From Smittium mucronatum (taxonomy: Eukaryota > Kickxellomycota > Harpellomycetes > Harpellales > Legeriomycetaceae), in contig LSSL01000775.1 in assembly GCA_001953115.1 (NCBI GenBank), positions 7,790 to 31,218 of the forward strand: a DNA stretch of 23,429 nt, in the 5' to 3' direction. The stretch's first letter is position 1. Every line of letters starts with the position of its first letter. This document shows positions 10,001 to 20,161 of this stretch, one piece after another. The notes below the pieces were generated by a model that saw only the letters and a program-made list of their open reading frames with translations, did no database searches and was not told the origin of the DNA. A program made the translations under genes and the position numbers.

Positions 10001-12763
10001 AAATCTAAATAAAACACTTCTTGAGTATTAAAAAAGTGAATAAAAGTCTACCCGGGTCAAATAAATTTTTGCATATCAACTTCTTATACTCCAGTCTTTT
10101 TCAAATATCTTTAAAGCCTTAAATTATAATTTATCTCACTAATTCTCGGTAAATTAATTTTTCCCCCTACTTCTACAGAAAATCTCTAGCTTTTTTTATA
10201 AATTTCATTTTGGCCCAGTTCTTATTCTTGTTGATTTAAATCCTAAAAGCAACTGTGTGAGCGCAAGAATTATTAATAAAAATTTATCAAAAATTTAAGG
10301 CAGAATATAAAATTATCCAATCATACCAAAATATAACTGGTTCTTTATCTTATGTAAAATAAAGATGGAGGGGGGTGATATAAATTTAATTCTAATTTCA
10401 CTTTTTTTTTCTTTTCAAATATTAATATGTAAATAAATTTTACTTTTGTTTCAATAAGTTAATTTTTTTTAATAAAACTCTTTTTAATTTAAATGTATAA
10501 AAAAATAATTTGATTAAAGGTGTCATTTCAAAAAAATTTATTAAAAAAAGTGAGAAAAAAAAATTTAAAATCAATAATCTCTAAAATATTTTTTATTTTT
10601 AAAAGTTTAATTATATATATGGCAGATTATTTAGCAGAACATATGTTTTACTATTAAAGATTTCTTATTTACCTTTTAATAAAAATATACATTAGTATCA
10701 GCATGTTTATTATTCACTTAAAATACTGATTTTAGCAAATAATAATTGTGTGAAATTTAAAATAGAAAATTTTACCGCAATTTTAAAACTAAACATAGTT
10801 GCTAAGAAAATAGCGCATTAAATAAAATAATCCTATAATGATTTTATAAAAAAAGCTTCTGTTCAGGTTAAGAATCTCACATATACATATGTTTGATATC
10901 TTAGTCACACTAGGTCTCTTTGGTGATATTTTAAAATAATCTAATAATTTTAAAACATAAAAATACTATATTTACCAAAATCCAAATCAGTGAATTTTGA
11001 TTAATATTTTATTTGAAACTACATTCATGTGAAATTGATATGGAAAAATATGAGAAAAAATTCATTAGAAAAAATTATAAATTTTTTTTGAAAATATCAT
11101 GATATTTAGATACAAAAAAAACTCCGAAAATTCTCAAATAAAATTAGATCGATCTTCTAAAAAAAATTTAACCGAGAGAAAATGCTAATACATAAGCGAG
11201 GTTTATTGAAAGATACATAAAAACAGTAAAAAATCAAAAATATAATCTGCATTAAATTTATATCATTTTAATAAATCTACTTTAAAATTAACCCAGCAAA
11301 GTATTATAAATTTATTTATAACATAATTTATTTTTTTATTTAAAGAAATTGGAAATTTAAAAAGATTATTAATCTTATTTATTATATAAATATTAATTCT
11401 AGAATAATAGTTTTATTTCAATCGTATAAAACTTTTATTATAAATTTTTATGAAAAAATATTTTAATCAAGTTAAATGGAGCTTTTTTCGAGTATAAAAG
11501 TCTGAGAGGAATAATAAATCAAAATTTAATGAGGCCATTTCTCTACAAATTTTTAATTTTAGAATTATTTTCAATAATATCCAATAAAATTAAAGTAAAA
11601 AAACTAAATATTTTAGTATTAGAGTTCTACATTTATTTATGATTATAAAATATGTTAAATTTTATCCCTTTTAAATTGATAGTATTTATAAGATTGTGAC
11701 TAAAATTTTATATAAAATATACTAAAATCATGTAAGATCTAAAGGATAATAAAGTCTATTTGGGTGTTTTAATAATAAAATAACCAAAAATTTACCAAAA
11801 TAACGGGAATCTGAAAATAAAAAATGAAATAGTTGAAAATCTTTTATGCTAAATATATAGAATAAGGTAAAAAACGGAATTTAATACAGTTTTTCCAATT
11901 CTGAATTATATTTTTTCTAAATAAGTTTAATATTTATTCAAATTATGGGATATAGTATTTCATAAATATCAAAATCTCATTTAGATATCGAGGATAAAAC
12001 ACATGCCAATTTTTTTTCAATCGATCATTATAATCTATTTAATGAAATTTAAAGTAAAAACCAGTAATTAAATCATCGAACTCTAATTTAGATTTTATTT
12101 GAAGGAAATCAAAATCTAATTTATAAACTAGGAGGAATTGAAAATTTTGTAAAAAAAAAAGTTTCTAGTAAAAAAACTCCGAAACAATAAACAAGAACTT
12201 GGGTTGATTCTACCCTTTTAATGTGATAAACTTTATTAAAACTAAGAATTCTAAAATTTGAAGAGTGGCCAATGTAAAATTTAATAAAATAAACTAATAG
12301 CCAATAAATTTAAATATACACAAACCATTTATTAAACGGGCATACATGCGTGTTTTATCTCTTTTTTTAAAAAAATAAATAGTTTTTCAAATTCCTTTTT
12401 GAGTAATGGAATCCTTTTTATTTAAAAAAAAACTGCGATTAAGACGTTTCTAAATCCGAAGCAATCTTTGTTAAACTTTAAATCAGAACAGAATTTTCTT
12501 CTTATAATGGACTTATTATTCAATCTTGTTTTTAGTGATAAATTCCTCCGATTAGATAAAACGTATCATATCGAGTATCATTGCTTTCAACTTATCCTTT
12601 TTAATCCAAATAGACTTCAGGATACATCGAGTAGTTTTTAAAAAAACCAAGAATTTTATTCGATTTTTTTTTGGGGGTTTTTCTTTTCAAAGTTTAGATT
12701 GCTGGCCCATTTTTCTATCGATATATTTAGTTTTTTCAACTAGTAAAAATTTATACACGGTAA
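7083..12763. other. Gene desert, A+T-rich
   Basis: About 5.7 kb with no coding region, RNA gene or bounded repeat that I can support. A 76-codon minus-strand frame at 8408-8638 is low-complexity (F, I, L, K and Y) and has no splice or domain evidence, so it is not called. Short patches of mixed composition occur near 10050-10270 and 12340-12640, but their frames are broken. Confidence 0.55.
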
Positions 12764-13363
12764 TTAATATTTGAGGTTTTTTAGAATATCATTTGCTGAT
12801 CCTTCTATGAGAAGTGGGTCATTCTTTGCATTCATGAAAATCTCATGAACTCCCATCTATCAAAATAATAATATATATATATCACAAAGCTCAAAATCTA
12901 TTGTATAAAATACGTACAAACTTTTCTATGTCAGTCATTTCAAGCAACTCATTCCCAAATCTGAATTCAATGTGTTTTAAGACTTCCGAGATAAATCCCT
13001 TGATTTTTACTCTCAACGTTTGAATTAAGTTTATTTTCTATATTTAGGATATCAGAATCCAATAAATTTGTCACATACGGTCATGATTATTTAAAAAAAG
13101 CATATTAAAACATATTAAAATTAAACAAAAACCCTTACATTAGTAGAAGTATTGTATGGCGGAATATCACAATTAGTAACCTTCATGTTTGTAAAGAATG
13201 TAACCTTCTCTATCTTTGCTACTTGGTCAAATGGAAATTCTGTGAAGTCTCCCGGCTCGACTCCAAATTTCGCCATATGCGCAAAAGTTTTTTCAGCAAG
13301 TCCCACCACAAACCTTACGATTTTTAGCATATAATCATTAGTACTTTCGAGTAATCCTTCCAT
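12764..13363 (-). CDS. Three-exon gene of unknown function, 145 aa
   Basis: Exons on the minus strand are 13363-13139, 13037-12918 and 12856-12764, joined in phase 0. The introns are 13138-13038 (101 nt, GTAAGG...TATAG) and 12917-12857 (61 nt, GTACGT...GATAG). Neither intron is a multiple of three, yet all three exons stay in one frame and read as balanced protein. Exon 1 includes MLKIVRFVVGLAEKTFAHM and FGVEPGDFTEFPFDQVAK; exon 2 includes GFISEVLKHIEFRFGNELL; exon 3 ends NDILKNLKY then TAA. No signal peptide or membrane segment is evident. I do not recognise the family; the exon 2 pattern faintly recalls hAT-derived proteins, but that is a weak impression. The ATG at 13363 is preceded in frame by TAG (13370-13372) and then 21 open codons (LDALSTKSTLTPSS...). 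An upstream exon joined at the AG of that TAG, or a nonsense mutation, is therefore possible. Confidence 0.55.
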
Positions 13364-14551
13364 CCTTTTCTATTGCAAATATATGCTATTAGTGCTTGAA
13401 GGAGTAAGTGTTGACTTAGTCGATAATGCATCAAGCTATAAAAAAACGTATATTTTCTTTCTTGCTTATGGAAAAATATTTATTGAGTCCAAAGAAATAT
13501 AGTCAAATATTTTTATTTTTGAGTCCTACAAAAAACTGAAGAATTGATAATTTTTTTTTTACCTTTATAGTGCTTTTTTTCTCATGAAACATTAAAATAG
13601 GATAAAGGGCCAAATTACCATACTTTTTATTAAGTGGTATATAAATATCACAAAATAAAATTTCTATTTTTTAAACAAGAAAACTTGTAATTTGATAGAA
13701 AAATATTACAATTGAAACATATTACATATAAATTATTGGTATAGTAAATATATATTTGGGATATAGTTTTTGTTTCCTTTTTTGATGTAAATCATGATTT
13801 CAAAGATGAAAATTTGCTACTAACTAGAAAATAAAAATACCCCACTCTTTATTAGGATGCTTGAAATCATCTGCATACCACTAGATTTAACCTATTCAGA
13901 TGATAAAGTTGGTTTTCATTCCTTGACTCTTCAGGAGTAATTATTTATTCTTATGTACTATAAGAATATTTTCAAGCATTTCTTAGAATAAAAATGTATT
14001 GTATGTCAAAATCAAAAAGAAATACATCATTTATACTTTAAAATTTTGTAATAGAATTTCCAAATTCTACGTGTCAGATGGATAGATGAACAAAAAAATA
14101 AAAAAATAGACTATATAGAATAACAAAATTAGCTATAAACAGTCTTTTAATTTAATAAAATAGAAAAAAACAGATCTTTTGTGCTACAAAGCTGAGAATC
14201 TAGTTTTAACAATAATGCCATATAATTCATAGGATATATTTCATTATACTTGACTTACCATTATTTATAACTATAAAAACTAAATATAATTTACTAAGAT
14301 CGAAGCTTTAAAGTAAAATTAACCGGAAAATATGGAATCTGTAGCAGCTTTACTAAATAATAATTTATTAAAATGCTGATTTACATTTTTAAATTAAATA
14401 GTACCAATCCAAACCAAAAAAGGCATACCTAGAAATATTTTTATACAATAAATAACCAATTATTTCTTAGCTATATATTTAGAGTATTGAGATAAATAAA
14501 AGTCAACAAATATGTTTATATTCAATTTAATTGCGATAAAAGACATTCGAC
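13364..14551. other. Mostly non-coding, with one exon-like island
   Basis: A 22-codon minus-strand island (13944-13879, including TPEESRNENQLYHLNRLNLV) ends at a GTATGC donor. A possible 55-nt intron (13878-13824) with CCTAATA as a branch-like site ends in TTTTCTAG. The frame then closes after seven more codons. No start or upstream exon is found, so I do not call a gene. The remainder is A+T-rich with nothing recognised. Confidence 0.3.
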
Positions 14552-14797
14552 ATACAGGAGCTGTTTTTTTTTTGTATCATGGGATTTTATTGTAAGATAA
14601 CGTCACTAAAAACTATACTAAAAAATATGAAAAAAAGAAAAAGTCGTATAGAAAAGACTATTATCCTAATTACAATAAGCTCCTCTGCCGGACTACCGGA
14701 TGCGTACCTACGGGAAAAGGGTTCAATCCACCAATCGAAAGACCCCCCTGGCATTGCTTCAAGTAGGCTGGATGACTGAGGATACAGAAGCTGTTTT
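14552..14797 (-). mobile_element. Non-coding retroelement, copy C (5'-truncated)
   Basis: The body 14568-14781 is on the minus strand and corresponds to the last 210 or so bases of copy A, from CCTCAGTCATC onward. The plus strand shows the A tail as a T-run at 14564-14573. Flanking repeats 14552-14567 (ATACAGGAGCTGTTTT) and 14782-14797 (ATACAGAAGCTGTTTT) match at 15 of 16 bases, although the last four T's are ambiguous with the tail. Truncation removed the 5' ribozyme. The insertion lies at the end of a protein-like but broken minus-strand frame (14798-15301). This copy has CCAGGGGGGTC where copy B has a much longer G run. Confidence 0.8.
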
Positions 14798-15301
14798 CAA
14801 TTTTTGGAAATATAGAATATTTTTTGTTTAAAAGCTCAAAGATTCTCAGTTTCAAAACACGTATTAAAGTCTTAGTTAAGATCGGTGGAAAGTAACATAA
14901 AAATACACATTTAATTTCATGATTGGTTCATAACTAACTTTATACTTAACAGATTCCTTAATTTTTTCATACTTGAATTTAGTATTAAATATTGTCTCAT
15001 AATGTTTGATAAATGTATTTCTTGGATCTATCGGAGTTAAATGATAACTATTTATTTATTTGCGATCCATTTCTGTTTGATAAGGAGCTATAAAAGGTGT
15101 TTTAAAGGACTGAAGTTGATAATTTTTTTCTAAAAATTTCCATAATGATTCCCATTTTCCAGTTAGCATCGCTTTATCTTTTTGATTTTTTTTTTTCACA
15201 AAATTTGTTTAAAGTAAATAAAAACTAACTTTATACCATATGGGCATCTTTTCGAGATAAATATTGCCTAAATATTTATTATTATTAACATCATAAATTA
15301 A
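14798..15301 (-). pseudogene. Degraded protein-coding sequence interrupted by retroelement copy C
   Basis: One minus-strand frame from 15301 reads as convincing protein across two TAA stops. Thirty codons (including NNNKYLGNIYLEKMPIWYK) end at TAA 15211-15209. Fifty codons (including AMLTGKWESLWKFLEKNY and FKTPFIAPYQTEMDRK) end at TAA 15058-15056. A further 59 codons (including SYHLTPIDPRNTFIKHYE and YEKIKESVKYKVSYEPIM) end at TAA 14878-14876. From about 14908 the next frame continues better (LTKTLIRVLKLRIFELLN, YSIFPKIENS), implying a frameshift. That frame runs into the target-site duplication of copy C and stays open for about ten codons beyond it. No splice signals explain the stops. The protein family is not recognised. 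Whether the gene was dead before the insertion cannot be told. Confidence 0.55.
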
Positions 15302-15623
15302 TCAAAATTTTATTTAAATTCCTGGAGACTTAAATTTCTCGATAAAGACCGCTCTAAAAAAGGTGAGCATTCCAAATTAAAATATAATTTCGAAAATTAA
15401 TCATCATCTACTCGCTATTTTTAATCGTTACATATCCCTCTTTTTTCCCCTTTATATTATTTTAGGGTACTAAAAGCAATATTTACCAAAAAAAACAGAG
15501 TATTTAACGGTTTTATCATCAGTTATTTCTCATATTGGTAAAATAAATAAAATGAAATTTATGAATAAATAATTAAATTGAGGCCAAAGGTCAAAGGCCA
15601 AAAAATTTAGACATTTTCTCATT

Positions 15624-15647
15624 TATATATATATATATATATATATA
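15624..15647. repeat. (TA)12 microsatellite
   Basis: Uninterrupted TA dinucleotide repeat within A+T-rich sequence between the degraded coding region and the 15.8-kb retroposed sequence. No function is implied. Confidence 0.9.
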
Positions 15648-15802
15648 AAAGGGTAAAAATCCTAGAATTTTATTATATTAAATTTTAGATTTATTGAATG
15701 TTCTGGGTTATTAAAATTTCCTTCTAAATAAAGAACCCCATTTTGATTTTTCCTTTCACGGTTAAAATCAACTTTAAGTCGGATTACAGTATTTTTACAG
15801 TT

Positions 15803-16001
15803 TTATATAAGAGGATTCTTTGAACCAATGCCCTCGAGGTATGGAGCTGCTAGAGCGGCAGAGGGGAGTTGGGTGAAATTTTTATTGAAAAATTTTCACT
15901 TTTTTAAATTTTTTTTAAATTAGTTTTTATAACTTTTTATTAACTTGAAAATAAATTTTCCGTAAAAAAAAAAAAAAAAAATTATATAAGAGGATTGTTT
16001 G
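15803..16001 (+). mobile_element. Short retroposed sequence with A18 tail
   Basis: A 159-bp insert (15823-15981) lies between 20-nt direct repeats, 15803-15822 and 15982-16001, beginning TTATATAAGAGGATT and matching at 19 of 20 bases. The insert ends in 18 A's (15964-15981). A poly(A) signal AATAAA lies about 8 nt upstream of the tail. Its first 65 bases are G+C-richer than the surroundings and contain a frame reading MPSRYGAARAAEGSWVKF. These are the marks of a reverse-transcribed, 5'-truncated polyadenylated RNA, either a processed pseudogene or a truncated LINE 3' end. The source gene is not recognised. It shares no sequence with the 620-bp element family. Confidence 0.75.
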
Positions 16002-17664
16002 TAGTTTTTTCTCGCTTATAAGTTTGGAATAAATACCATATCACTATCCTAGCACTTATAAAAATGCAGCTTCAATGAAACCTTGACACAAACCCATAGA
16101 AAAAGCATCCTGGAATAAAATGAAACATTTATTAGTAGTTATAAGAAACAAAATAATTTCTGCTAAACTTTTTTATGAGTCGCAATTTATCTATAGGGGA
16201 AATTCCCGTTTCATAAACGATAAATAAAGTTTAAAAGAATAAGTGATAGTTGAAAGAAAGAGTTACACCCCTAATTATATATATTAATTTTTACCTATTG
16301 TTATAGTCTTTTACAGATATTAATGTTACTTCCTAATGTATTTACTCTAACTAAAACTAAGTATACTTTAAAGGATGTAAATATATATACCAAGAATACC
16401 CCAAGATGTCCCAATTTCGATCATTTATTTTTCAATTTCAGCTAAAAACGTTGCATTAATTGCGTATTATCTTTCAAATAAATTTGGAATTTTCAGAATT
16501 TTTTTTAATTCCTCTGAATCAGCTCTTATCTCGATTTGTGTTTTTTTAGTTATTATCATCTCAATTCAAAAAAACTTCAATATTGCGAACATTTCAATAA
16601 ATAACCCCTCCCTTTTACAACTAAGTTTTTAGAGGGTTATAAATAGTTACTTTTTTGCGCTAGAATCTAATAGAGGATTTTAACATATTTCTTAATGAAA
16701 ATCTATACCAATTTTCCATTAATATTTTTTCCCTTTGTTTACACCAAAACTAATGGATTCCTGTTCAATTATATGAATATTATAGTTTTTAGAGAAAGGG
16801 GAGTTATAGCTAACACGATAAATTAATAGGAAACATATCTATCATTCTTGATATTAAAAAAAAATCTAGTGGCTGCTGTTTGAGATTTAGATGTGCCTAA
16901 TCAGCTAATTCCTTTAAAATTGGCGAGTAATGGGCTTTTTTTTTAAAAAAAAAAAATCATATTTTTAAATCTAGTGTTTTTCAAAACGAAATGTTGCCTG
17001 ATTTGATGGGTAGAAGGTATCAGATAGTAGATTTTTACTAAAGTGGGAATTGTAGACCTTTAAGAAAATTAAGAAATCCCAAATGAATATAATATTTCCC
17101 CGGTAAGTTTTAAACCCTCGGTTTGAAGACTGTACACCATTGAAATGAGTCTAAGTCCAGTTTTTAAAAAATATTTCGTTTTTTTAAATTAAAAATGAAA
17201 TCGGTCATATTTTGTAGTGTTTTTCCTCTTCAAATTGTATAGAAAAATTGGGCTATTTCAGTTTATTACGTATTATGATTAAAAATTTATTTAAAAAACG
17301 AGCTACATTAAATTTTATATCTAAAAATCGGGTAATCTCAATGGAGTTGCTAAAAACTGCAACTTCAATCTATAATTAAAAATTTATAGCTCAAAATTTG
17401 CAAAAAAAAAAAAAAACCTAGTTTTTCTGAGAACATCTCAAGCGATAAAATTTTCTAAAACATTATATCATTTTTATTTTTTGATTAAGTTGAATAACGA
17501 AATGATTAACACGAATTGGATAAATTCTTAGATATCCAGTCGTAGTTTAATTGAATACATTTCATATTTTTAAAACAGTATTGAAGGTAATTATTATTCG
17601 ATCTTTATCACTATTTACAAGATTTAGATTAGAAAAAATACTCTATTTAAAAGTATTTTGCCTC
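16002..17664. other. No supported gene; scattered coding-like fragments
   Basis: On the minus strand, about 16223-16133 reads YETGISPIDKLRLIKKF. It is followed by a TACTAAT branch-like site and TTTTATTCCAG at about 16113, then a frame reading DAFSMGLCQGFIEAAFL. At 16630-16381 the plus strand is open for 83 codons without an ATG. The minus strand there reads KTQIEIRADSEELKKIL with two in-frame TAA stops, and I cannot decide which strand, if either, was coding. Elsewhere there are homopolymer runs, including an A16 run near 17402. Confidence 0.3.
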
Positions 17665-17678
17665 AATACCAAGCTATG

Positions 17679-17757
17679 TTCCTAATAGTGAAATACCTTG
17701 ACGTGGTTTAGTAGCCTAATAGTGTACTTTTCGAGGTACACTAAACTAAAATTTCAT
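17679..17757 (+). ncRNA. Candidate HDV-like ribozyme at the 5' end of copy B
   Basis: The architecture and every spacer length match copy A. P1 is 17679-17685 with 17708-17714, P2 is 17688-17694 with 17751-17757, P3 is ACC/GGT, and P4 is 17721-17729 with 17734-17742 around TTCG. The joiner AAACTAAA carries C-T-A-A with the candidate catalytic C at 17746. Relative to copy A, one P1 pair changes C-G to T-A (compensatory). The first P1 pair becomes T-G, one P2 pair becomes G-T and one P4 pair becomes T-G. One P1 pair is broken (C opposite T). The fold is kept better than random drift would suggest, but this copy is probably weaker or inactive because of the P1 mismatch. Confidence 0.55.
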
Positions 17758-18119
17758 GCAGCGTTGTACTATTCTTGGTTGAGAGTAGACGAGACAGCGC
17801 ACAGCGATTTGGAGGACAGCGATTTCAGAAGATGATCATATAAAAACAGGAGAAACCGATCGTTTATCACAGCTAAGACATATTCTAGTGAACAAGTCCA
17901 GCGTTCGACAGTCAGACAAATCTCAGCGTCTAACAACTATTTGTAGGAGAGCCATGTCGATCAATCCTACGTTTGGGTAGGAGCCTAATTTTATAAATCC
18001 CGTTAGAAGCGGGCTCTGATTAGGAACTCAGTAGATTCAATGAACCATTGTTCTTTGAAAAAAATCTTAACTCTTGACTGCATGTAACCTCAGTCATACA
18101 CCTACTTGAAGGAATGCCA

Positions 18120-18136
18120 GGGGGGGGGGGGGGGGG
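18120..18136 (+). repeat. Poly-G run (17 G) inside copy B
   Basis: Copy A has CCAGGACGGGTC and copy C (sense) has CCAGGGGGGTC at this point, whereas copy B has 17 consecutive G's. The expansion happened within this copy, by replication slippage or assembly error. Confidence 0.85.
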
Positions 18137-18337
18137 TCTTTCAGTTGATAGATTGCACCCTTATCCCGTAGGTACGCAGCCGGTAGTCCGGTAGAGGAGC
18201 TTATTATAGTTAGTATAATAGTTTTTTCTATACGCCTTTTTCTTTTTTTAATATTTTTTTAGTATAGCTTTTAATGACGTTATCTTACAATAAAATTCCA
18301 TGATACAAAAAAATAAATAAATAAATACCAAGTTATG

Positions 18338-19330
18338 AAAAACGATAGTCTTTAATTCTGCTATTTTGGTTACCTGAAAATAAAAATGAAATACCGCCAG
18401 AGATAATTTTAATTTGTTTACACAACAGATAAATATTCAAATAGGCTTATTAATTTGCCTACTCTAAAAAAGCTCCCAGAAAGGATATGAAATTTTTATA
18501 TTAGCATATTTATACTCTCATCCTTTATATCACAATCGGCAAGAAAATGCCAAAACCAAGAAATATGACTCTAATAATTCCCAGGCCCTAATATTGATCA
18601 AAAAATGGGGATAACTTTTGAAAGTTTTTTACCCGAAGCATCCATTATTACATCTTAAGAGTCTTGGACTTTAAAATTAATATTGTTTTACTATTCAAGC
18701 GAAAAATTGATAATATTAACAAGTTTATTTCCAATTGGGAATGCTGTAATTTTTTCCTGGACATAAAATTATTGAGTAAAGTTGAATTCAGTAGGCTGTT
18801 ATTTTTTTTTTGGGTTAAATACTCCTCTTCTCGTTTATTTAACTACGCGTAAAAAAATTAAAAATCCTCGCAAATTTAATCGAGGATACGAATAAACAGT
18901 TTTATATAAGCTCCACCGCTGTATATCTAACAAGATGTACTTGTTTCGTATTTAAATTACTCGACCGAATTTTGAAAGTATTTTCCTCTGCAAAAGTTTT
19001 ATTACTCGAATCAGAAGGAATGTTAGATATATATAAAGCACTCATTTTAAATATCTGCTGTTTTTCCTTATATAATTCTCTTTTTTTTTGTTTTGTTTTC
19101 AGGGACTAGTTTTATAAAGTACAAAATTTTATGAGATCTCTCAATCATTCTTATTTTTGTTTATTTTATTTTTCTAAAAATAATCTATTGTAGAATTCCA
19201 AACCTTTTATTTTAGAGGAATTTGTTTATTTTTCAGATAGAGTATCCATTTAATTTATTAGTTTAATTTTTTTTTTTTTAAAAAAAAAAAAGTTAAATCC
19301 AAAAAATACGATTATTATAATCAATAGTAT
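18338..19330. other. No supported gene
   Basis: Sequence of mixed composition without a convincing frame. A 62-codon plus-strand frame at 18664-18852 is F/L/N/K-rich and not called. A short hairpin, ATCCTCG/CGAGGAT with a 10-base loop (18864-18887), is visible and is followed by A+T-rich sequence. A T-run next to an A-run (about 19268-19291) forms a simple palindrome. Confidence 0.5.
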
Positions 19331-19355
19331 CCCCTACCCTACCCTACCTCCCCCC
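19331..19355 (-). other. Putative G-quadruplex / i-motif tract
   Basis: The plus strand carries C-runs of 4, 3, 3, 2 and 6 separated by TA, TA, TA and T. The minus strand therefore has four runs of at least three G's with short loops, which meets the usual quadruplex pattern. It stands out sharply from the A+T-rich surroundings. It is also reminiscent of a CCCTA repeat but is only three units long. It lies about 0.8 kb beyond the 3' end of PEX14, and no regulatory role is evident. Confidence 0.6.
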
Positions 19356-19785
19356 TCTCGAATACATCTCGTATTGTCTATATTTTTGTTTAGAACTCGG
19401 TATAAATTATTTTTTTGCAAACTTTTTACTTTTTGAAAATATCACATTTTTTAGAATTCAAGAATATTCGAATTTATAAATACCATAAAAATAAAAATTT
19501 ATTTTACTTGTCTCACTTTAGTCGACTTTACAAAAAAAATAATCTCAATATCAATATAACATCAAGAATAAGTAGCATTTATTTCCAAATCGTTTTTATA
19601 AAGCAGAATCTTCTGTCTCTTGCAAACAATTACCCAATCTCAAACAGAATAACTTTCTTTTTAAAAAAAATAGTCACTCTAACGTCTAAATTGCTTTTAA
19701 TAGATAGAAATTCAATTGTTTGAGGTTATAAATTCAATCATAAAAGCATCATCTGTGCTGTACTAAGGAAAATTGATAGGCTTTC
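19356..19785. other. No supported gene
   Basis: A 102-codon plus-strand frame (19415-19723) spans most of this stretch. Its composition (F, I, L, N, K, S and Y) is that of A+T-rich DNA read without stops. No motif or splice context supports it. Confidence 0.5.
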
Positions 19786-19974
19786 TTATTTCAAACCATT
19801 TTTAAAAGCTTCGACTTTTTGCTTCTGTTTCAAGATTGATTGATTTTTTGCGGATATTAACATCCAATCACGGCATCTTTGTTTACTTATTCTTAAAAAA
19901 ATTCTTCGAATAAAGTTACACCCGTTTATTAGAAAAGATTGTATTTTATCCTGGCTTAAAACATATCGCATCAT
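19786..19974 (-). CDS. Possible small gene or terminal exon, 62 aa
   Basis: An ATG-started frame on the same strand as PEX14, beginning 187 bp beyond its stop. The protein is basic (many K and R) and contains the segment RCRDWMLISAKNQSILKQ. Its composition is more protein-like than other frames of this size here, with W, C, D, G and Q spread along it. No family, signal peptide or membrane span is recognised, and no splice junction was identified. A chance frame cannot be excluded. Confidence 0.22.
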   Translation of the reverse strand: MMRYVLSQDKIQSFLINGCNFIRRIFLRISKQRCRDWMLISAKNQSILKQKQKVEAFKNGLK

Positions 19975-20161
19975 TGTATTAAATTTGATACATTAATACT
20001 GAATAAGATAAGCTTTAAAGCTTAGCATTAAAAATAAACTACTAGTAATGTTTAAGAATAACTGAGATAAAACAAAGAAGAAACAAAATAAAATACTACA
20101 GGTAAGAAGAAAGCCGATGAAATTAGTGATTGAAAGTAAAAAGCGCAAATTATGTTATTAT

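Larger units (their letters stand above)
17665..18337 (+). mobile_element. Non-coding retroelement, copy B (full length, 645 bp)
   Basis: The body 17679-18323 is flanked by 14-bp direct repeats, 17665-17678 (AATACCAAGCTATG) and 18324-18337 (AATACCAAGTTATG), which differ at one base. It aligns along its whole length with copy A (3093-3712). It begins at the same base and ends with CAATAAAATTCC and a tail of A's merging into AAAT repeats. No frame codes for protein. The extra length comes mainly from a 17-base G run (18120-18136) and the longer tail. The 5' 79 nt keep the candidate ribozyme fold. Confidence 0.8.

Noticed and set aside
13152..13334. 60-codon plus-strand frame
   Set aside because: It is the antisense of exon 1 of the three-exon minus-strand gene.
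14670..14855. 61-codon minus-strand frame beginning at TTG
   Set aside because: It is a chimera of the broken coding sequence and the start of retroelement copy C, not a gene.
14798..15301. Genetic code in which TAA/TAG encode glutamine, which would make the broken frames intact
   Set aside because: PEX14 ends with a normal family C-terminus at TAG, and reading past it gives non-protein-like sequence, so the standard code fits.
16381..16632. 83-codon plus-strand open stretch after a TTTCAATTTCAG acceptor-like site
   Set aside because: No start codon or upstream exon was found, and the opposite strand reads equally protein-like with stops; an open stretch of this length is expected about once by chance in this window.
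19331..19355. Telomeric repeat array
   Set aside because: Only three CCCTA-like units, not the common TTAGGG period, and no further repeats nearby.
19415..19723. 102-codon plus-strand frame
   Set aside because: Long but compositionally random, with no motif; not supported as a gene.
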